Notes: generated by a model not told the origin, from the letters alone. DNA of 62,798 nt from Alphaproteobacteria bacterium (GCA_030431485.1 JAUIIR010000016.1:1-62798), one strand, 5' to 3'. Shown: positions 1 to 8,925, counted from the first letter of the stretch. Made by a program: numbers and translations.

Positions 1-635
1 CGAATGAATTCATCCTGCAATTGCCGTCGGATCAGTGGATCAAGCGCCGAGAAAGGCTCGTCCATCAACAGAACATCCGGATTGGCCGCAAGGGCGCGCG
101 CCAGTCCGACACGTTGCTGCATCCCGCCGGACAGTTCATGCGCAAACTTTGAGCCCCACGCGCCCAGCTCGACGATATCGAGGATCGCTGCCGCCTGTCG
201 CATCCGCTCGTTCTTCGCGACCTGACGGATCTCGAGCGGCATCGCCACATTATCCAGCACCGACCGATGCGGCATCAACGCAAAGTTCTGAAACACCATC
301 CCGATCTTGCGATTGCGAAAAACCTGAAGCTCTTTTGGGCCAAGCGCCATCACGTCGGTGCCTTCGATCTTGATCTCACCTGCCGTGGGTTCCAGCAATC
401 TGTTGAAATGACGGACCAGCGTGGACTTGCCACTGCCAGACAGCCCCATGATGCAGAAAATCTCGCCGCGATTGACCGACAGGCTGACATCCGCAACGCC
501 CACAACCGCGTTGTGACGCGCCAGAACTTCGGCCTTGCTCAGCCCCTCTTCCCGGATAGACCGCAGCGCCGCCTCGGGATTGGCACCGAAAATCTTCCAG
601 ACATGAGATATTTCTATGACGGTTTCGTCAGTCAT
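1..635 (-). CDS. proV: Glycine betaine/choline-type ABC transporter ATPase (partial, 3' end outside window)
   Basis: This is the ATP-hydrolysing subunit of an osmolyte (glycine betaine, proline betaine or choline) importer at the inner face of the cytoplasmic membrane. Reading leftward from an ATG at 635, 211 codons are open to the window edge. Walker A GLSGSGKS lies at about residues 64-71, the ABC signature LSGGM at about 168-172 and Walker B VLLMDEP at about 188-194. The roughly 50-residue extension before the first nucleotide-binding strand is usual for ProV/OpuAA. The C-terminal part (CBS region if present) and the permease, expected further left, are outside the window. It follows proX by 80 bp on the same strand, so the two are probably one operon. 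The subunit assignment is firm; the substrate is inferred. Confidence 0.9.
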   Translation of the reverse strand, partial: MTDETVIEISHVWKIFGANPEAALRSIREEGLSKAEVLARHNAVVGVADVSLSVNRGEIFCIMGLSGSGKSTLVRHFNRLLEPTAGEIKIEGTDVMALGPKELQVFRNRKIGMVFQNFALMPHRSVLDNVAMPLEIRQVAKNERMRQAAAILDIVELGAWGSKFAHELSGGMQQRVGLARALAANPDVLLMDEPFSALDPLIRRQLQDEFI

Positions 636-715
636 CAGGCCGCGCCTCGTCATGTGATGTGGATGGGTTTGGCCATCGGGTAGTATCCCGATGGCCGGGC
701 TTCAATTGTCTCGGA

Positions 716-1681
716 TCAGAGACCAAGCCACGCGTCGACGCGATCAGAATTCGCCTCGACCCATTCAGCCGCGACTTCTGCCGGGTCGCGGTCATTGGCG
801 CTGATTTCGAACGCAAGCGCGCTGACGTCCGACGCTTCCAACTGGAAATTCTGGAAGAATTCCGCAATTGCGGGCGACCGGTCGACAAGCGAGTTCGACC
901 ACGCGATTTGAACGTCTTTCAGCGCGTCTTTCGAGGCAACCATCGACTTGTTGTACCAATCGGGATCATCCGACGGCTGAACCATGACGTATTTCTCAGG
1001 ATCGTATGTCGGTTCGGTCAGCATCATCACGTCAAACATGAACCAGACCGCGTGCGGCTCATAGCAATAGAAGGCATAGCCCTCACCCTTGGCGATGCTG
1101 TCCTTGATGCGTGCCGTCTTGACCGCTTCTTCTGCACGGATCGGTTCGATGAAATCGAGGAGACCGTAGTCGCGGACTTTGACCTCGTTCACGTTGGCCG
1201 AAGCCCAACCCGGTGCGCCGATCCACAGCTCACCCTTTCCGTTGCCATCGCTGTCCATCAGAGCCGCCACATCCGGGCGTCCCAGATCAGCGATGTCGGT
1301 GATGTTGTTGGCTTCGCCGAACTGCTTGGACACGCAGAAACCCTGGTTGCCCTGATAGGGGTTCGAAGATAGCGTTACAGTACCAGCCTCATCGACATAC
1401 TGCTTTGTGAAGCTTTCCTGGTTTGGCAGCCACACATCTGGGTGCACGTCGATGTCACCCTTGCCTTGGTCCATTGCCTGGAAAATCGTCGCATTGTTGC
1501 CCGGCACATACTCGACCTGTCCGCCGATCCGGGTCTCCACGACATTGCCCAGCACATGGGCGATCGCCTGTGCGCCAGTCCAGGAAGGCACACCGATTTT
1601 CACCTCTTCCGAAGCGAATGCCGGCAAGGCCAGTGCGCTGACGGCAGCGGCGAGTCCGAGGCTCTTGAAAGTCTTCTTCAT
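716..1681 (-). CDS. proX: Periplasmic glycine betaine/choline-type substrate-binding protein
   Basis: Binding protein (OpuAC/ProX fold, 321 aa) that delivers a quaternary-ammonium osmolyte to the ProV-containing importer. The frame stays open to 1876, but the ATG at 1681 is preferred: it has a good AGAGGAG ribosome site and is followed by a Sec signal peptide (MKKTF, hydrophobic core, cleavage after AFA). The mature protein begins EEVKIGVPSWTGAQ, typical of the family, and is rich in Trp and Tyr as expected for a cation-pi binding box. It is the first gene of the leftward operon and divergent from a LysR gene that may regulate it. Whether the ligand is choline, glycine betaine or another betaine cannot be told from sequence. 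Confidence 0.88.
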   Translation of the reverse strand: MKKTFKSLGLAAAVSALALPAFASEEVKIGVPSWTGAQAIAHVLGNVVETRIGGQVEYVPGNNATIFQAMDQGKGDIDVHPDVWLPNQESFTKQYVDEAGTVTLSSNPYQGNQGFCVSKQFGEANNITDIADLGRPDVAALMDSDGNGKGELWIGAPGWASANVNEVKVRDYGLLDFIEPIRAEEAVKTARIKDSIAKGEGYAFYCYEPHAVWFMFDVMMLTEPTYDPEKYVMVQPSDDPDWYNKSMVASKDALKDVQIAWSNSLVDRSPAIAEFFQNFQLEASDVSALAFEISANDRDPAEVAAEWVEANSDRVDAWLGL

Positions 1682-1948
1682 AGTGGTCGTCTCCTCTGTT
1701 GGTGGCTGGTCATTCTTGGCCAGCTCTACATGTTTTGTGCGCTTGCCATTTCTGGCAAGCGGTGGCTCGAGACTGCTGGGCCCGTGATCCAACTGAGGTG
1801 CGATCCGTTCCCAATAGCCTCGTTGGCTCATGTCAAAGCGTAGGAACAGATTTTCCAACCACTCCAATTCAAACATTTCATCAAACTATTCCGTTTTTGC
1901 ATGGAATCTTATAGGATCTCAAAAATTCACTTATTTTCAGAGGCATAG
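1682..1948. promoter_or_regulatory. Divergent promoter region between proX and lysR
   Basis: These 267 bp separate the divergent proX and LysR genes and must hold both promoters. The segment nearest the LysR start (about 1870-1945) is AT-rich. I do not see an unambiguous LysR operator, and an upstream extension of the proX frame here lacks a ribosome site. Confidence 0.5.
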
Positions 1949-2833
1949 ATGGATCTTAACTGGCTGCGCGATTTTGAATGCCTTGCGCGAACACAGAACT
2001 TCACGCGTGCCGCTGATGAAAGAAACATCACTCAGTCCGCCTTTAGCCGTCGAATTAAGGCTTTAGAGAGCTGGGTGGGCCTACCCTTGGTGAATCGGGC
2101 GACCTATCCTGTGCAACTCACGGAAGCGGGCGCCCAATTCCTGCCCATCGCAACCGGGGCCGTTTCGCAGCTTTCTGAAGCCCGACAAACTCTGCGCGAC
2201 GCGGACCGGGGTGAACACCGGTTTATCCGCTTTTCGGTTTTGCACACGATCTCGGTCAATTTTCTCGCCAACCGGATTGAAACCTTGCAACACAGCATGC
2301 CCGAAATTCGGACGCGCGTGATTTCAGACTCGCTCAGCACATGCTGCGAGTTGCTGGTCGAAGGTGCTGTGGACATCATGCTCTGCTACACGCATAGCGC
2401 CGTCTCGCTAACGATTAATGAATCTGCGTTTGACCGCAAAGACCTTCTGACAGATCGCCTGATTCCAGTAGCTGCTGCAAAGCCCGCCCGCGACAATGGT
2501 TGGGCTTTGGACACGCGCGGGCGCAAACCCATCCCCTATCTTGCCTATGAAGCGTCAAGCTTTCTTGGCATGGTCGTCGAACACGCCATTGGCAAAAAAC
2601 CATTCAACGCCGAACCGATCTATGTCGATGGACTTGTCGAAGCCATCAAGCGCCGCTTGATGGCGGGCAGCGGTTTTGCGTGGATGCCGGAAACAGCAAT
2701 CCAGAGCGAACTGTCCGAGGGTGCACTGGTTCGCATTGGAGACGACGCATGGACGGAACATCTGACAATTGCCGCATATGCTGACCCATCCCAATTCGAC
2801 AACACCACGCGTAAGCTATGGGAGGTCTTGTGA
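1949..2833 (+). CDS. LysR-family transcriptional regulator
   Basis: A 294-residue LysR-type regulator. The N-terminal winged helix-turn-helix (about residues 1-60: MDLNWLRDFECLARTQNFTR, then AADERNITQSAFSRRIKALE) is canonical, and a periplasmic-binding-protein-like effector domain follows (about 90-290). The start at 1949 follows an AGAGG motif. It is divergent from proXV, the usual geometry for a LysR activator of its neighbour, so control of betaine uptake is a reasonable inference. The broken VOC gene begins 27 bp after its stop. The effector domain gives no clue to the ligand. Confidence 0.88.
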   Translation: MDLNWLRDFECLARTQNFTRAADERNITQSAFSRRIKALESWVGLPLVNRATYPVQLTEAGAQFLPIATGAVSQLSEARQTLRDADRGEHRFIRFSVLHTISVNFLANRIETLQHSMPEIRTRVISDSLSTCCELLVEGAVDIMLCYTHSAVSLTINESAFDRKDLLTDRLIPVAAAKPARDNGWALDTRGRKPIPYLAYEASSFLGMVVEHAIGKKPFNAEPIYVDGLVEAIKRRLMAGSGFAWMPETAIQSELSEGALVRIGDDAWTEHLTIAAYADPSQFDNTTRKLWEVL

Positions 2834-2860
2834 AGCAATGATCAAAGGGGAACGGTCCAC

Positions 2861-3259
2861 ATGATTGCCTATGTCACTGTCGGCGCGGATGACATCGACC
2901 GCGCAAAGCGTCTCTATTCGGCGTTTCTGCCGCAACTCGGCTACGGACTGCGTGAGGGATCAGATGGGCTGAGCTATGCTTTGCCTGTACCGCATGGCCA
3001 ATCGCCCATCTTTCCTGACTTTTATGTCAAGCCAACCTTCAACGGGCAGCCTGCTTCTTCCGGAAACGGGACCATGATTGCATTCGAAGCGCGCAGCCAA
3101 GACCAAGTGCAGGAACTGCACGCAGCAGCGTTGGCAGCAGGCGGGACAAATGAAGGCGATCCCGGCTTTCGCGCGTCCTAAGGCCCGCAATTCTACGTTG
3201 GCTATCTCAGAGATCCGCAAGGCAACAAGCTCGCGCTTTTTTCGAGCAATCCGGAATGA
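2861..3259 (+). pseudogene. VOC (glyoxalase/bleomycin-resistance fold) gene with an in-frame nonsense codon
   Basis: The frame opens at 2861 with MIAYVTVGADDIDRAKRLYS, a clear VOC-superfamily start, and runs to a TAA at 3179-3181. The same frame continues without interruption to a TGA at 3257-3259 and encodes GPQFYVGYLRDPQGNKLALF, the C-terminal strand that normally completes this fold. In relatives the interrupted position is usually aromatic (as in EYG or HYG), so a single TAC/TAT to TAA change would explain the break. As written, the product is a 106-residue truncation lacking its last metal-ligand strand. It could be a recent pseudogene, a sequencing error or an unusual readthrough. The full frame is 132 codons plus stop. 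Confidence 0.8.
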
Positions 3260-3622
3260 CCCAAGCCGCGACGACTAATGCACTGAAAGAGCTGCATATA
3301 GGCACGGCAGCCTAGCGGTCATCTGCATCCACCTGCTTTGGAACGACGTGGCCAATGTGTAATCGCGACGCCGCTTGCCAAGCATTTGTAACTCAACGCA
3401 ATGCAAAGTGTTGGATCTACCCAGGCCAGATCTCGGAAGCAGGTATTGCGCCCTTGCCCGTGCCCAAAAGTATCCCTGCCCGATTCTTTGGATAATTTGC
3501 GGGGCTTTCGTCGGTTGCGGCGCTAGATGCGCCTCGGAAACCTAAAACGACCCTGCGAATGCCGTTTGCATCGCGGAATGGCCACGCGCCTTTGCGCATC
3601 ACGATCACGAGAAGAAGAAACT
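3260..3622. other. Intergenic region without a supported gene
   Basis: No frame here has a ribosome site plus recognisable protein. A 63-codon leftward frame (3417-3608) has no homologue I recognise and overlaps the BLUF start region. The segment must contain the BLUF promoter. Confidence 0.5.
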
Positions 3623-4066
3623 ATGTCGAACCCGGAAACTTTGAAACAGCTCGTCTACATCAGCAAACCGACGACCGAAATGCCTGTGAGCGAAGTGCGC
3701 GCACTACTTGTGAAGGCGCGGATCAACAACCATTTCAAGGATATCACCGGCATCCTTTTGTTTGACGGGGAGACTTTTCTTCAGGTGTTGGAGGGTCCGG
3801 AAGATGCGGTGATGCCTCTCTTCAACCAGATCTCGCAAGACTCACGGCACGCACAGGTTGAGACCCTGTTTGAGCGCTGCGTCGCGGAACGGGATTTTGA
3901 CGATTGGGCAATGGGCCTCGCCCATATCGACCGCAGTCAAATGCGGAGCCTCCCAGGGCTTGTCGATCTGAATAAGGCGCGCCTTATTCTGTCGGCCAAC
4001 GAAACAGCCAATGAGCTTGTCAATTCGATCAAGTTCGACATCATGCCGGAACGGGTCCCCGCCTAG
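3623..4066 (+). CDS. Short BLUF-domain blue-light sensor
   Basis: A 147-residue stand-alone BLUF (sensor of blue light using FAD) protein. The flavin-site residues are visible: Tyr12 in LVYISKP, Asn36 in ARINNHFKDITG, Gln54 in FLQVLEG, and Trp95/Met97 in DDWAMG. The 32 codons upstream in frame are not BLUF-like, so the ATG at 3623 (after a GAAGAAG stretch) is chosen. There is no fused output domain such as EAL or a cyclase, so it probably acts by protein-protein contact, as do PixD and BlrB. The tail after about residue 105 is a short helical cap. No partner gene is adjacent: a broken VOC gene lies upstream and a gene-free stretch plus tRNA-Arg downstream. Confidence 0.87.
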   Translation: MSNPETLKQLVYISKPTTEMPVSEVRALLVKARINNHFKDITGILLFDGETFLQVLEGPEDAVMPLFNQISQDSRHAQVETLFERCVAERDFDDWAMGLAHIDRSQMRSLPGLVDLNKARLILSANETANELVNSIKFDIMPERVPA

Positions 4067-4553
4067 GCGAAAGACCAACGCCCCGGAACACAGACCCAGC
4101 CTGAGCAGGGCCTTTTGGGTCATTCCGTCGGCTTGGCAGTCGTGACCGCCGTCTTGCTTTGTCCAGTTTTGTCGGGAACGCGCGCATTCAAGACGGCACT
4201 TAAGGAAATTGCTCGGCGTCATGGCGTAGACCCAAAGGCGTCTCTAGTGGGAATACCATCAGCGATCGAGATCCCGCTTCACGCCCAGCAATGACCGACT
4301 GAGAGCGGATCAGCTGCACGTACTCCAAGAATGCCGCGGCAACCTTGTGCGTCTACAAAAGAAAAACGTCAGCCAGTGAAACCAGGCTTCAAAAGGAGCC
4401 ATTTCTATATGTGCTGAATGATGTCGGCGACAGGGTTCGTCTCCACGCCCATTCACCGCCTCTGCGACTCGCCTGAGCTGCGGCACTCAAGGCAATTAAA
4501 GCACGCTTGGGCAAGCCTTTTCGGCAACAACTTAGAGCATTCAAGGGAAGAAG
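4067..4553. other. Gene-poor intergenic region before tRNA-Arg
   Basis: About 490 bp with no supported gene. Downstream of the BLUF stop the same frame stays open for 75 codons to 4294, but third-position GC is only about 57 per cent and no family is recognisable. I take this as chance or as a decayed remnant. Confidence 0.5.
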
Positions 4554-4630
4554 TGGCGGACCGAGGAGGATTCGAACCCCCGACCCCTTGATTCGTAGTC
4601 AAGTACTCTATCCAGCTGAGCTATCGGTCC
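4554..4630 (-). tRNA. tRNA-Arg (anticodon ACG)
   Basis: On the minus strand the sequence folds as a full cloverleaf of 77 nt including an encoded CCA (complement of 4554-4556). The acceptor stem GGACCGA pairs with TCGGTCC. The anticodon loop CTACGAA lies between CTTGA and TCAAG arms, giving anticodon ACG (read as ICG after TadA deamination; tadA is in this window). The T-arm GGGGGTTCGAATCCTCC is standard. Confidence 0.96.
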
Positions 4631-4709
4631 ACGAGGCGTGGAAATAGACGCAGTGCCGGGGTGATGCAAGCGCAAATTCCAAGAAATTTTTGCGCTTTAC
4701 CAATCACCC

Positions 4710-6092
4710 CTAGCTCAGGTCACCCATCGGCAATCGAATACGGAATGCGGTGCCAGTTTCATCGGTAGTCACCAAAGTCAAAGTCCCGCCGTGCCCCCTG
4801 ACCAATTCTTCGGCAATGGCCAATCCCAGCCCGGAACCGCCTTTTCTTGCACCGCCCTGAAAGGGTTGGAACAGATGTTCGATTGCCTTCGGCGGAAGTC
4901 CGGGCCCGGTGTCCGTCACCTCAATGCACCAAGCGTCGTCACATACCCGCGCGGACACATTGATCTCGCCGGGTGCGCCAGTGCCAATGATGGCCTGCCG
5001 CGCATTCCGCACAAGGTTAGAAATCACGCGATACATTTGCTCAGGATCAGCCCGCACCATAAGGTTGCCGGGCACGTCCTCGCTGAGACTGAGATCAAAT
5101 TCACCGATTGCCAACCGTTCACTGTCCAGCACGTCTGAAACAAGCTCGGCAAGATTTACCAGGGTCAACGTCGGCGCGGGCTCTTCAGCACGCCCGAACG
5201 CAAGGGTGCTTTCACAAAGAGACACGGCGCGGGTGATCGAATTCACCAGCTTCGGCGCCATCCGTTTGACTGCCGGATCTTCGCTCATCTCGATGCGGTC
5301 AGTAAAAAGTTGCGCCGATGTCAGGATATTGCGCAGATCATGGCTCACACGGGCAACCGCCCCACCCAATTGTGCCAGACGTTCTTTCTGCTTCAGCGCC
5401 TGCGTCAGCTGCGTCTGCAGGGACTGCAAGGCTCTCTCCGCTTCAAGCAACTCTGTCACGCCAGCGGAAGGCTGGATGATACGCCGCGCATCTTCGGGGG
5501 CTTTGGCATAGCTCTGCATATGGCCCACAACGCCCTTGATTGGCTTCACCAACAAGACGCGCACTGCCAGGAACAAAAGCCCTGCAGTGAAAATCGAAAT
5601 GACGGCAGACAGCACCAGAATGCGCAGACCGTAGTCAATCATCGCCATGCGCAATTCGCCGGTGTCCAGTGTAATTTCGATCAAAAGCCCGCCATCCCGA
5701 AACGGATTGCCGATCACCCGGATGGTTTCGGTTTCGGGATTGGCAAGACGCATCATGGCGTCGCGGATCAAAGACAGCGCCGTCGCCTCGCGAAGGTCGA
5801 AAGTCTGCGCCACCTCGCTCGGCATTGGCGAGGACAACACCAGCTGCCGCAATTCGTCCCGCCGCAGAACCACGTTGAACACTCCCGCATTCAACAGCAG
5901 CTCTTCCTCAAGCTCTGTATCAATCATGTCATCTGCCAACAAAGCGAGCGATGCGATCTGTGCCCGCTCAAGGCGATTGAGCAGGAAGTCCTCGCGATAC
6001 CGCGCAATCGACGGCACGAAGATCAGCACCTCTGCCAGCATGACAAAGACAGTTGTCAGGATCAGGAAACGACCGGAGAGCGAGTTCAGCAT
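4710..6092 (-). CDS. Membrane sensor histidine kinase (orphan)
   Basis: A 460-residue two-component sensor kinase. Transmembrane segments at about 7-29 and 156-178 flank a periplasmic sensor of about 125 residues. Then come a HAMP-like linker with coiled coil (about 180-240), a HisKA H-box with His251 in RVSHDLRN, the N-box around Asn363 (NLVRNARQAI), the G1 box DTGPGLP (about 394-400) and the G2 box GSGLGLAIAE (about 419-428). No response regulator lies beside it. It begins 24 bp after a flavoprotein gene that itself overlaps a TVP38-family gene, so the three are probably co-transcribed, suggesting the kinase senses something linked to membrane or redox state. The signal and partner regulator are unknown. 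Confidence 0.92.
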   Translation of the reverse strand: MLNSLSGRFLILTTVFVMLAEVLIFVPSIARYREDFLLNRLERAQIASLALLADDMIDTELEEELLLNAGVFNVVLRRDELRQLVLSSPMPSEVAQTFDLREATALSLIRDAMMRLANPETETIRVIGNPFRDGGLLIEITLDTGELRMAMIDYGLRILVLSAVISIFTAGLLFLAVRVLLVKPIKGVVGHMQSYAKAPEDARRIIQPSAGVTELLEAERALQSLQTQLTQALKQKERLAQLGGAVARVSHDLRNILTSAQLFTDRIEMSEDPAVKRMAPKLVNSITRAVSLCESTLAFGRAEEPAPTLTLVNLAELVSDVLDSERLAIGEFDLSLSEDVPGNLMVRADPEQMYRVISNLVRNARQAIIGTGAPGEINVSARVCDDAWCIEVTDTGPGLPPKAIEHLFQPFQGGARKGGSGLGLAIAEELVRGHGGTLTLVTTDETGTAFRIRLPMGDLS

Positions 6093-6116
6093 GGACCCGC
6101 ACCCGGCACGATCACG

Positions 6117-7541
6117 TCAGGGAATCCATTTCTGAACAAACTGCACAACTTTCTTAACAGTATCGCTTTCAAACAGTCGGGGAGAGAAGTAAGCGCCCGC
6201 AGCCCGTTTGTTAAGCTCCCCGATCGTCGGATAGGGCGCGACCATATTGGCGATCTGTCCCATCTTCATCTTATTTGCAATCACCAGCGCCCAGAGATTG
6301 ATCAACTCGCCCGCCTGTTCCCCTGCGATCGACGCCCCGACCGGACGGCCCTTGACCACCATGACCTTGATCAGTCCCCGCGTTTTGCGTTCGGCAATGG
6401 CGCGGTCGTTGTGACTGTAGTGAAAGCGCACGACTTCAAGCTTGGTTCCATGCTCTTTCTTCGCCTGCGCCTCGGTCAATCCGACTTGTGCCAGTTCCGG
6501 CTGCGTGTAGGTCGCCCACGGGATATGTCGCGTGGTGGCTTTTGACCGCAAACCGAACAGCATGGACCTGATGATCACTCCAGCATGGTAACCCGCCACA
6601 TGGGTGAACTGCAGACCGCCGGCCACATCGCCAATCGCATAGACTTTCTTGTTACTGGTCCGAAGACTGTCATCCACAGCAATACCGGTTCGTGTTGTTT
6701 TGATCCCGGCCTGCTCCAGTCCAAGCCCTTCGATATTCGCCCGACGCCCAACCGCGACAAGGATATGCGTGCCCCTGAAGACGCGCCCATCCTCCGTCTC
6801 GACCTCAATAGCCCCTTCGGTGCCTCTCACCTCTTTGGCGTTTGAGCCTTCGGCGATCTCAAGACCTTCCTCTCGAAGAGAATCGAGCACAATCTCGGCA
6901 AGTTCCGGATCGTCTTTGCCCAACGCCTTTGCGCCCTCAATTACAGTTACCTTCGAACCAAGCCGCAAATGTGCCTGCGCCATTTCCATGCCGATGGGCC
7001 CGCCACCGATCACCAACAAGTGCTCAGGCTGTTCACGCAGGTCCCAAAGCGATTCGTTGGTGATGTAGGGCACCTTGTCCAAACCCGGAATCGGCGGCAC
7101 GAAAGGCGACGATCCTGTTGCGATAACGATCCGGCGTGCGGTGATCTTATACTGTCCGGCCTCAACCTCGGTTGGTGACACGAACCGCCCGTGTTCGCGG
7201 ATTACCCTAACGCCAAGCCCTTCGAACCGTTCCTGACTGTCCACAGGTTCGATCTGACTGATCACATCCGCGACATGATCCTTGGCTGCTGCGTAATCCA
7301 CCTGCGGCGTGACATTGGCGATCCCGTACCGATCCGCATGTGTCATCGCATAAGCCGTCTTGGCCGAGGCAATCAGTGCTTTTGACGGAACGCACCCATA
7401 GTTGAGGCAATCACCCCCCATTTTGTGCGCTTCCAGCAGCACAACGCTTGCCCCCATCTGCACAGCGCCTGCCGCCACCGACAAACCACCGGACCCCGCA
7501 CCAATCACCAACACATCTGTCTTGATCTGCTCCATGATCAC
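6117..7541 (-). CDS. Pyridine nucleotide-disulfide oxidoreductase-like flavoprotein (mercuric reductase/dihydrolipoamide dehydrogenase family)
   Basis: A 474-residue class I FAD/NAD(P)-dependent oxidoreductase. The FAD-binding GAGSGG is at about 14-19, the redox disulfide GGDCLNYGCVPSK is at Cys45/Cys50, the second Rossmann motif VIGGGPIGME is mid-protein, the FAD motif YAIGDVAGG follows, and the dimerisation domain is C-terminal. The usual C-terminal base motif HPT..E reads YPTIGE here (Tyr about 437 where the catalytic His normally is), so classical lipoamide or glutathione reductase chemistry is doubtful. There is no N-terminal HMA domain or C-terminal Cys pair as in MerA. The gene begins GTG at 7541, overlapping the preceding stop (GTGA); an ATG at 7535 is an alternative. 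It is commonly annotated mercuric reductase, but the true substrate is unknown. Confidence 0.88.
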   Translation of the reverse strand: MIMEQIKTDVLVIGAGSGGLSVAAGAVQMGASVVLLEAHKMGGDCLNYGCVPSKALIASAKTAYAMTHADRYGIANVTPQVDYAAAKDHVADVISQIEPVDSQERFEGLGVRVIREHGRFVSPTEVEAGQYKITARRIVIATGSSPFVPPIPGLDKVPYITNESLWDLREQPEHLLVIGGGPIGMEMAQAHLRLGSKVTVIEGAKALGKDDPELAEIVLDSLREEGLEIAEGSNAKEVRGTEGAIEVETEDGRVFRGTHILVAVGRRANIEGLGLEQAGIKTTRTGIAVDDSLRTSNKKVYAIGDVAGGLQFTHVAGYHAGVIIRSMLFGLRSKATTRHIPWATYTQPELAQVGLTEAQAKKEHGTKLEVVRFHYSHNDRAIAERKTRGLIKVMVVKGRPVGASIAGEQAGELINLWALVIANKMKMGQIANMVAPYPTIGELNKRAAGAYFSPRLFESDTVKKVVQFVQKWIP

Positions 7542-8272
7542 AGCCCCTTCTTGCCGCGCACGACCTTCAGAACAATCGGCAAGGCAGCGAGCGCACAGAG
7601 GCCAAGGATCGGCAACAGGATATGCGGCTCAAAGATGATGCCCAGATCGGGTGTTTCGCCCCGCGCAAAGACCTCGCCCAAACCGGCTCCGACAGACGTA
7701 TAGACAACGCCTCCAGGAATGATTCCGACAAAGGTGGATACAAAAAACCGGTAGAGCGGCACACCAACCAACGCTGGCACGAGGTTTGCCACAAAGAACG
7801 GCACCGCGGGCACCAGCCGGATCAGGAACAGCATCGACCACTGATTCTCATCAATACCATCCTTGATCTTGCGCACCGCTCCATCACTGGCGTCCATCTT
7901 GGCCGCCAGACGCTCGCCCAGACCATAGCGGGCCGCCAGAAAAATCACTGTTGCGCCGACAGTGGCGGCCAGGACGTTGAACAGGGCGCCGGGGAAGACC
8001 CCGAAAAGAAAGCCTCCGGTCAACGTCGCGATGGTTGCGCCGGGCAGTGAAAATCCGACGATCACCACGTAGGCCAACATAAAAACACCCGCCGTGAGAA
8101 CATAATTGGCATCCCGGAACGCCTCTAGCGCCTCACGATTTGCCGCAAGTGTCTCGAAACTCAGATAATCCCGCAGCGTAAAAGCGCCGATCAGTGCAAC
8201 TGCGCCAATGGCGACCAGAGGCGCGTAGCGTTTCCACGCCGGTGGATCTTGAGTGTCTGTCATATTGGTCAT
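7538..8272 (-). CDS. TVP38/TMEM64 (DedA-like, SNARE-associated) family membrane protein
   Basis: A polytopic inner-membrane protein of about 244 residues. Hydrophobic segments are spread through it, and the family core FSLPGATIATLTGGFLFG is followed by a GATVIFLAARYGLGERL segment and RLVPAVPFFVANLVPALVGVP. Relatives are thought to move lipids or small ions across bilayers; the exact role is open. The frame extends upstream to 8443, but that part is not membrane-protein-like, so the start near MTNMTD (8272, or 8263) is chosen without a strong ribosome site. Its stop overlaps the flavoprotein start, so the two products are tightly co-produced. TVP38-flavoprotein pairs are common; the added histidine kinase is less so. 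Confidence 0.82.
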   Translation of the reverse strand: MTNMTDTQDPPAWKRYAPLVAIGAVALIGAFTLRDYLSFETLAANREALEAFRDANYVLTAGVFMLAYVVIVGFSLPGATIATLTGGFLFGVFPGALFNVLAATVGATVIFLAARYGLGERLAAKMDASDGAVRKIKDGIDENQWSMLFLIRLVPAVPFFVANLVPALVGVPLYRFFVSTFVGIIPGGVVYTSVGAGLGEVFARGETPDLGIIFEPHILLPILGLCALAALPIVLKVVRGKKGL

Positions 8273-8694
8273 GTCATACAGGCCGCGACGGGCCGCCTCT
8301 CTAAAGGATGAGTGTTCATAGCTCAAAACATGATCCTTGAAGCAGCACAGCAACACCAGGTTCACGCCCGCTTGATCGTACACTCGCCTTTGCGTGAGAA
8401 TCCGTCGGCAACGCGCCGAATTTGAAACATTCCGCCCTGCCACCCACGGTCAATATTGCAAACTATGTCAAAGCCACACGCTGCCGTGTGCCAGTGTTGC
8501 AAAACCTCTGTTTCAAAACGGGGCCAAAACCTGCGGGTCGCCTGCACGTCTTCGTCTTGAAAGTATCCCGGAGGAGTCGCCCGCCGGGCGACGGGGGAAG
8601 CGGCCCCATCGGCGTTCCGCAACGGAGCGCTCGAGATGCGTCAAAGCATCTTGCGCCAAAGCCAGAAAATCTCCCAAAATCCTAGACACAGCGT
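8273..8694. other. Divergent intergenic region with a perfect hairpin
   Basis: About 420 bp between the leftward TVP38 operon and the rpmH promoter. It contains a perfect inverted repeat at 8576-8592 (GTCGCCC-GCC-GGGCGAC). No coding frame is convincing. Confidence 0.5.
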
Positions 8695-8723
8695 TTGACA
8701 ACCCAAAGTCACCTGCCTATAGC
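8695..8723 (+). promoter_or_regulatory. Sigma-70-type promoter for rpmH-rnpA-yidD
   Basis: TTGACA at 8695-8700, exactly 17 bp, then TATAGC at 8718-8723: near-consensus -35 and -10 elements about 67 bp upstream of rpmH. A strong promoter suits a ribosomal-protein gene. Confidence 0.8.
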
Positions 8724-8790
8724 ACGGGCTTCGAATACACCCGGTCGCCGAATCCGCGCGGCCCGGCCCGATTAAACGGAGTTGGACGCG

Positions 8791-8925
8791 ATGAAACGCA
8801 CCTATCAGCCCTCGAACCTCGTTCGCAAGCGCCGCCACGGCTTCCGTGCGCGCATGGCCACCAAGGCTGGCCGCAAGATCCTGAACGCGCGCCGCGCCCG
8901 TGGCCGCAAGTCGCTGAGCGCGTAA
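8791..8925 (+). CDS. rpmH: 50S ribosomal protein L34
   Basis: A 44-residue, highly basic protein beginning [20 protein letters not shown] and ending GRKSLSA, the universal L34 pattern. It is a structural protein of the large ribosomal subunit. A GGAG ribosome site precedes the ATG. It is followed by rnpA, the near-invariant bacterial order, and is expressed from the strong promoter at 8695-8723. Confidence 0.99.

Noticed and set aside
4067..4294. In-frame continuation of 75 codons after the BLUF stop
   Set aside because: Third-position GC is low (about 57 per cent), no family is recognised, and one frame in three would align by chance.
5310..6545. A 411-codon open frame on the plus strand across the histidine kinase and flavoprotein genes
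   Set aside because: It is antisense to two clear genes, composition is His/Gln/Arg-rich as expected for a shadow frame, and no family is recognisable.
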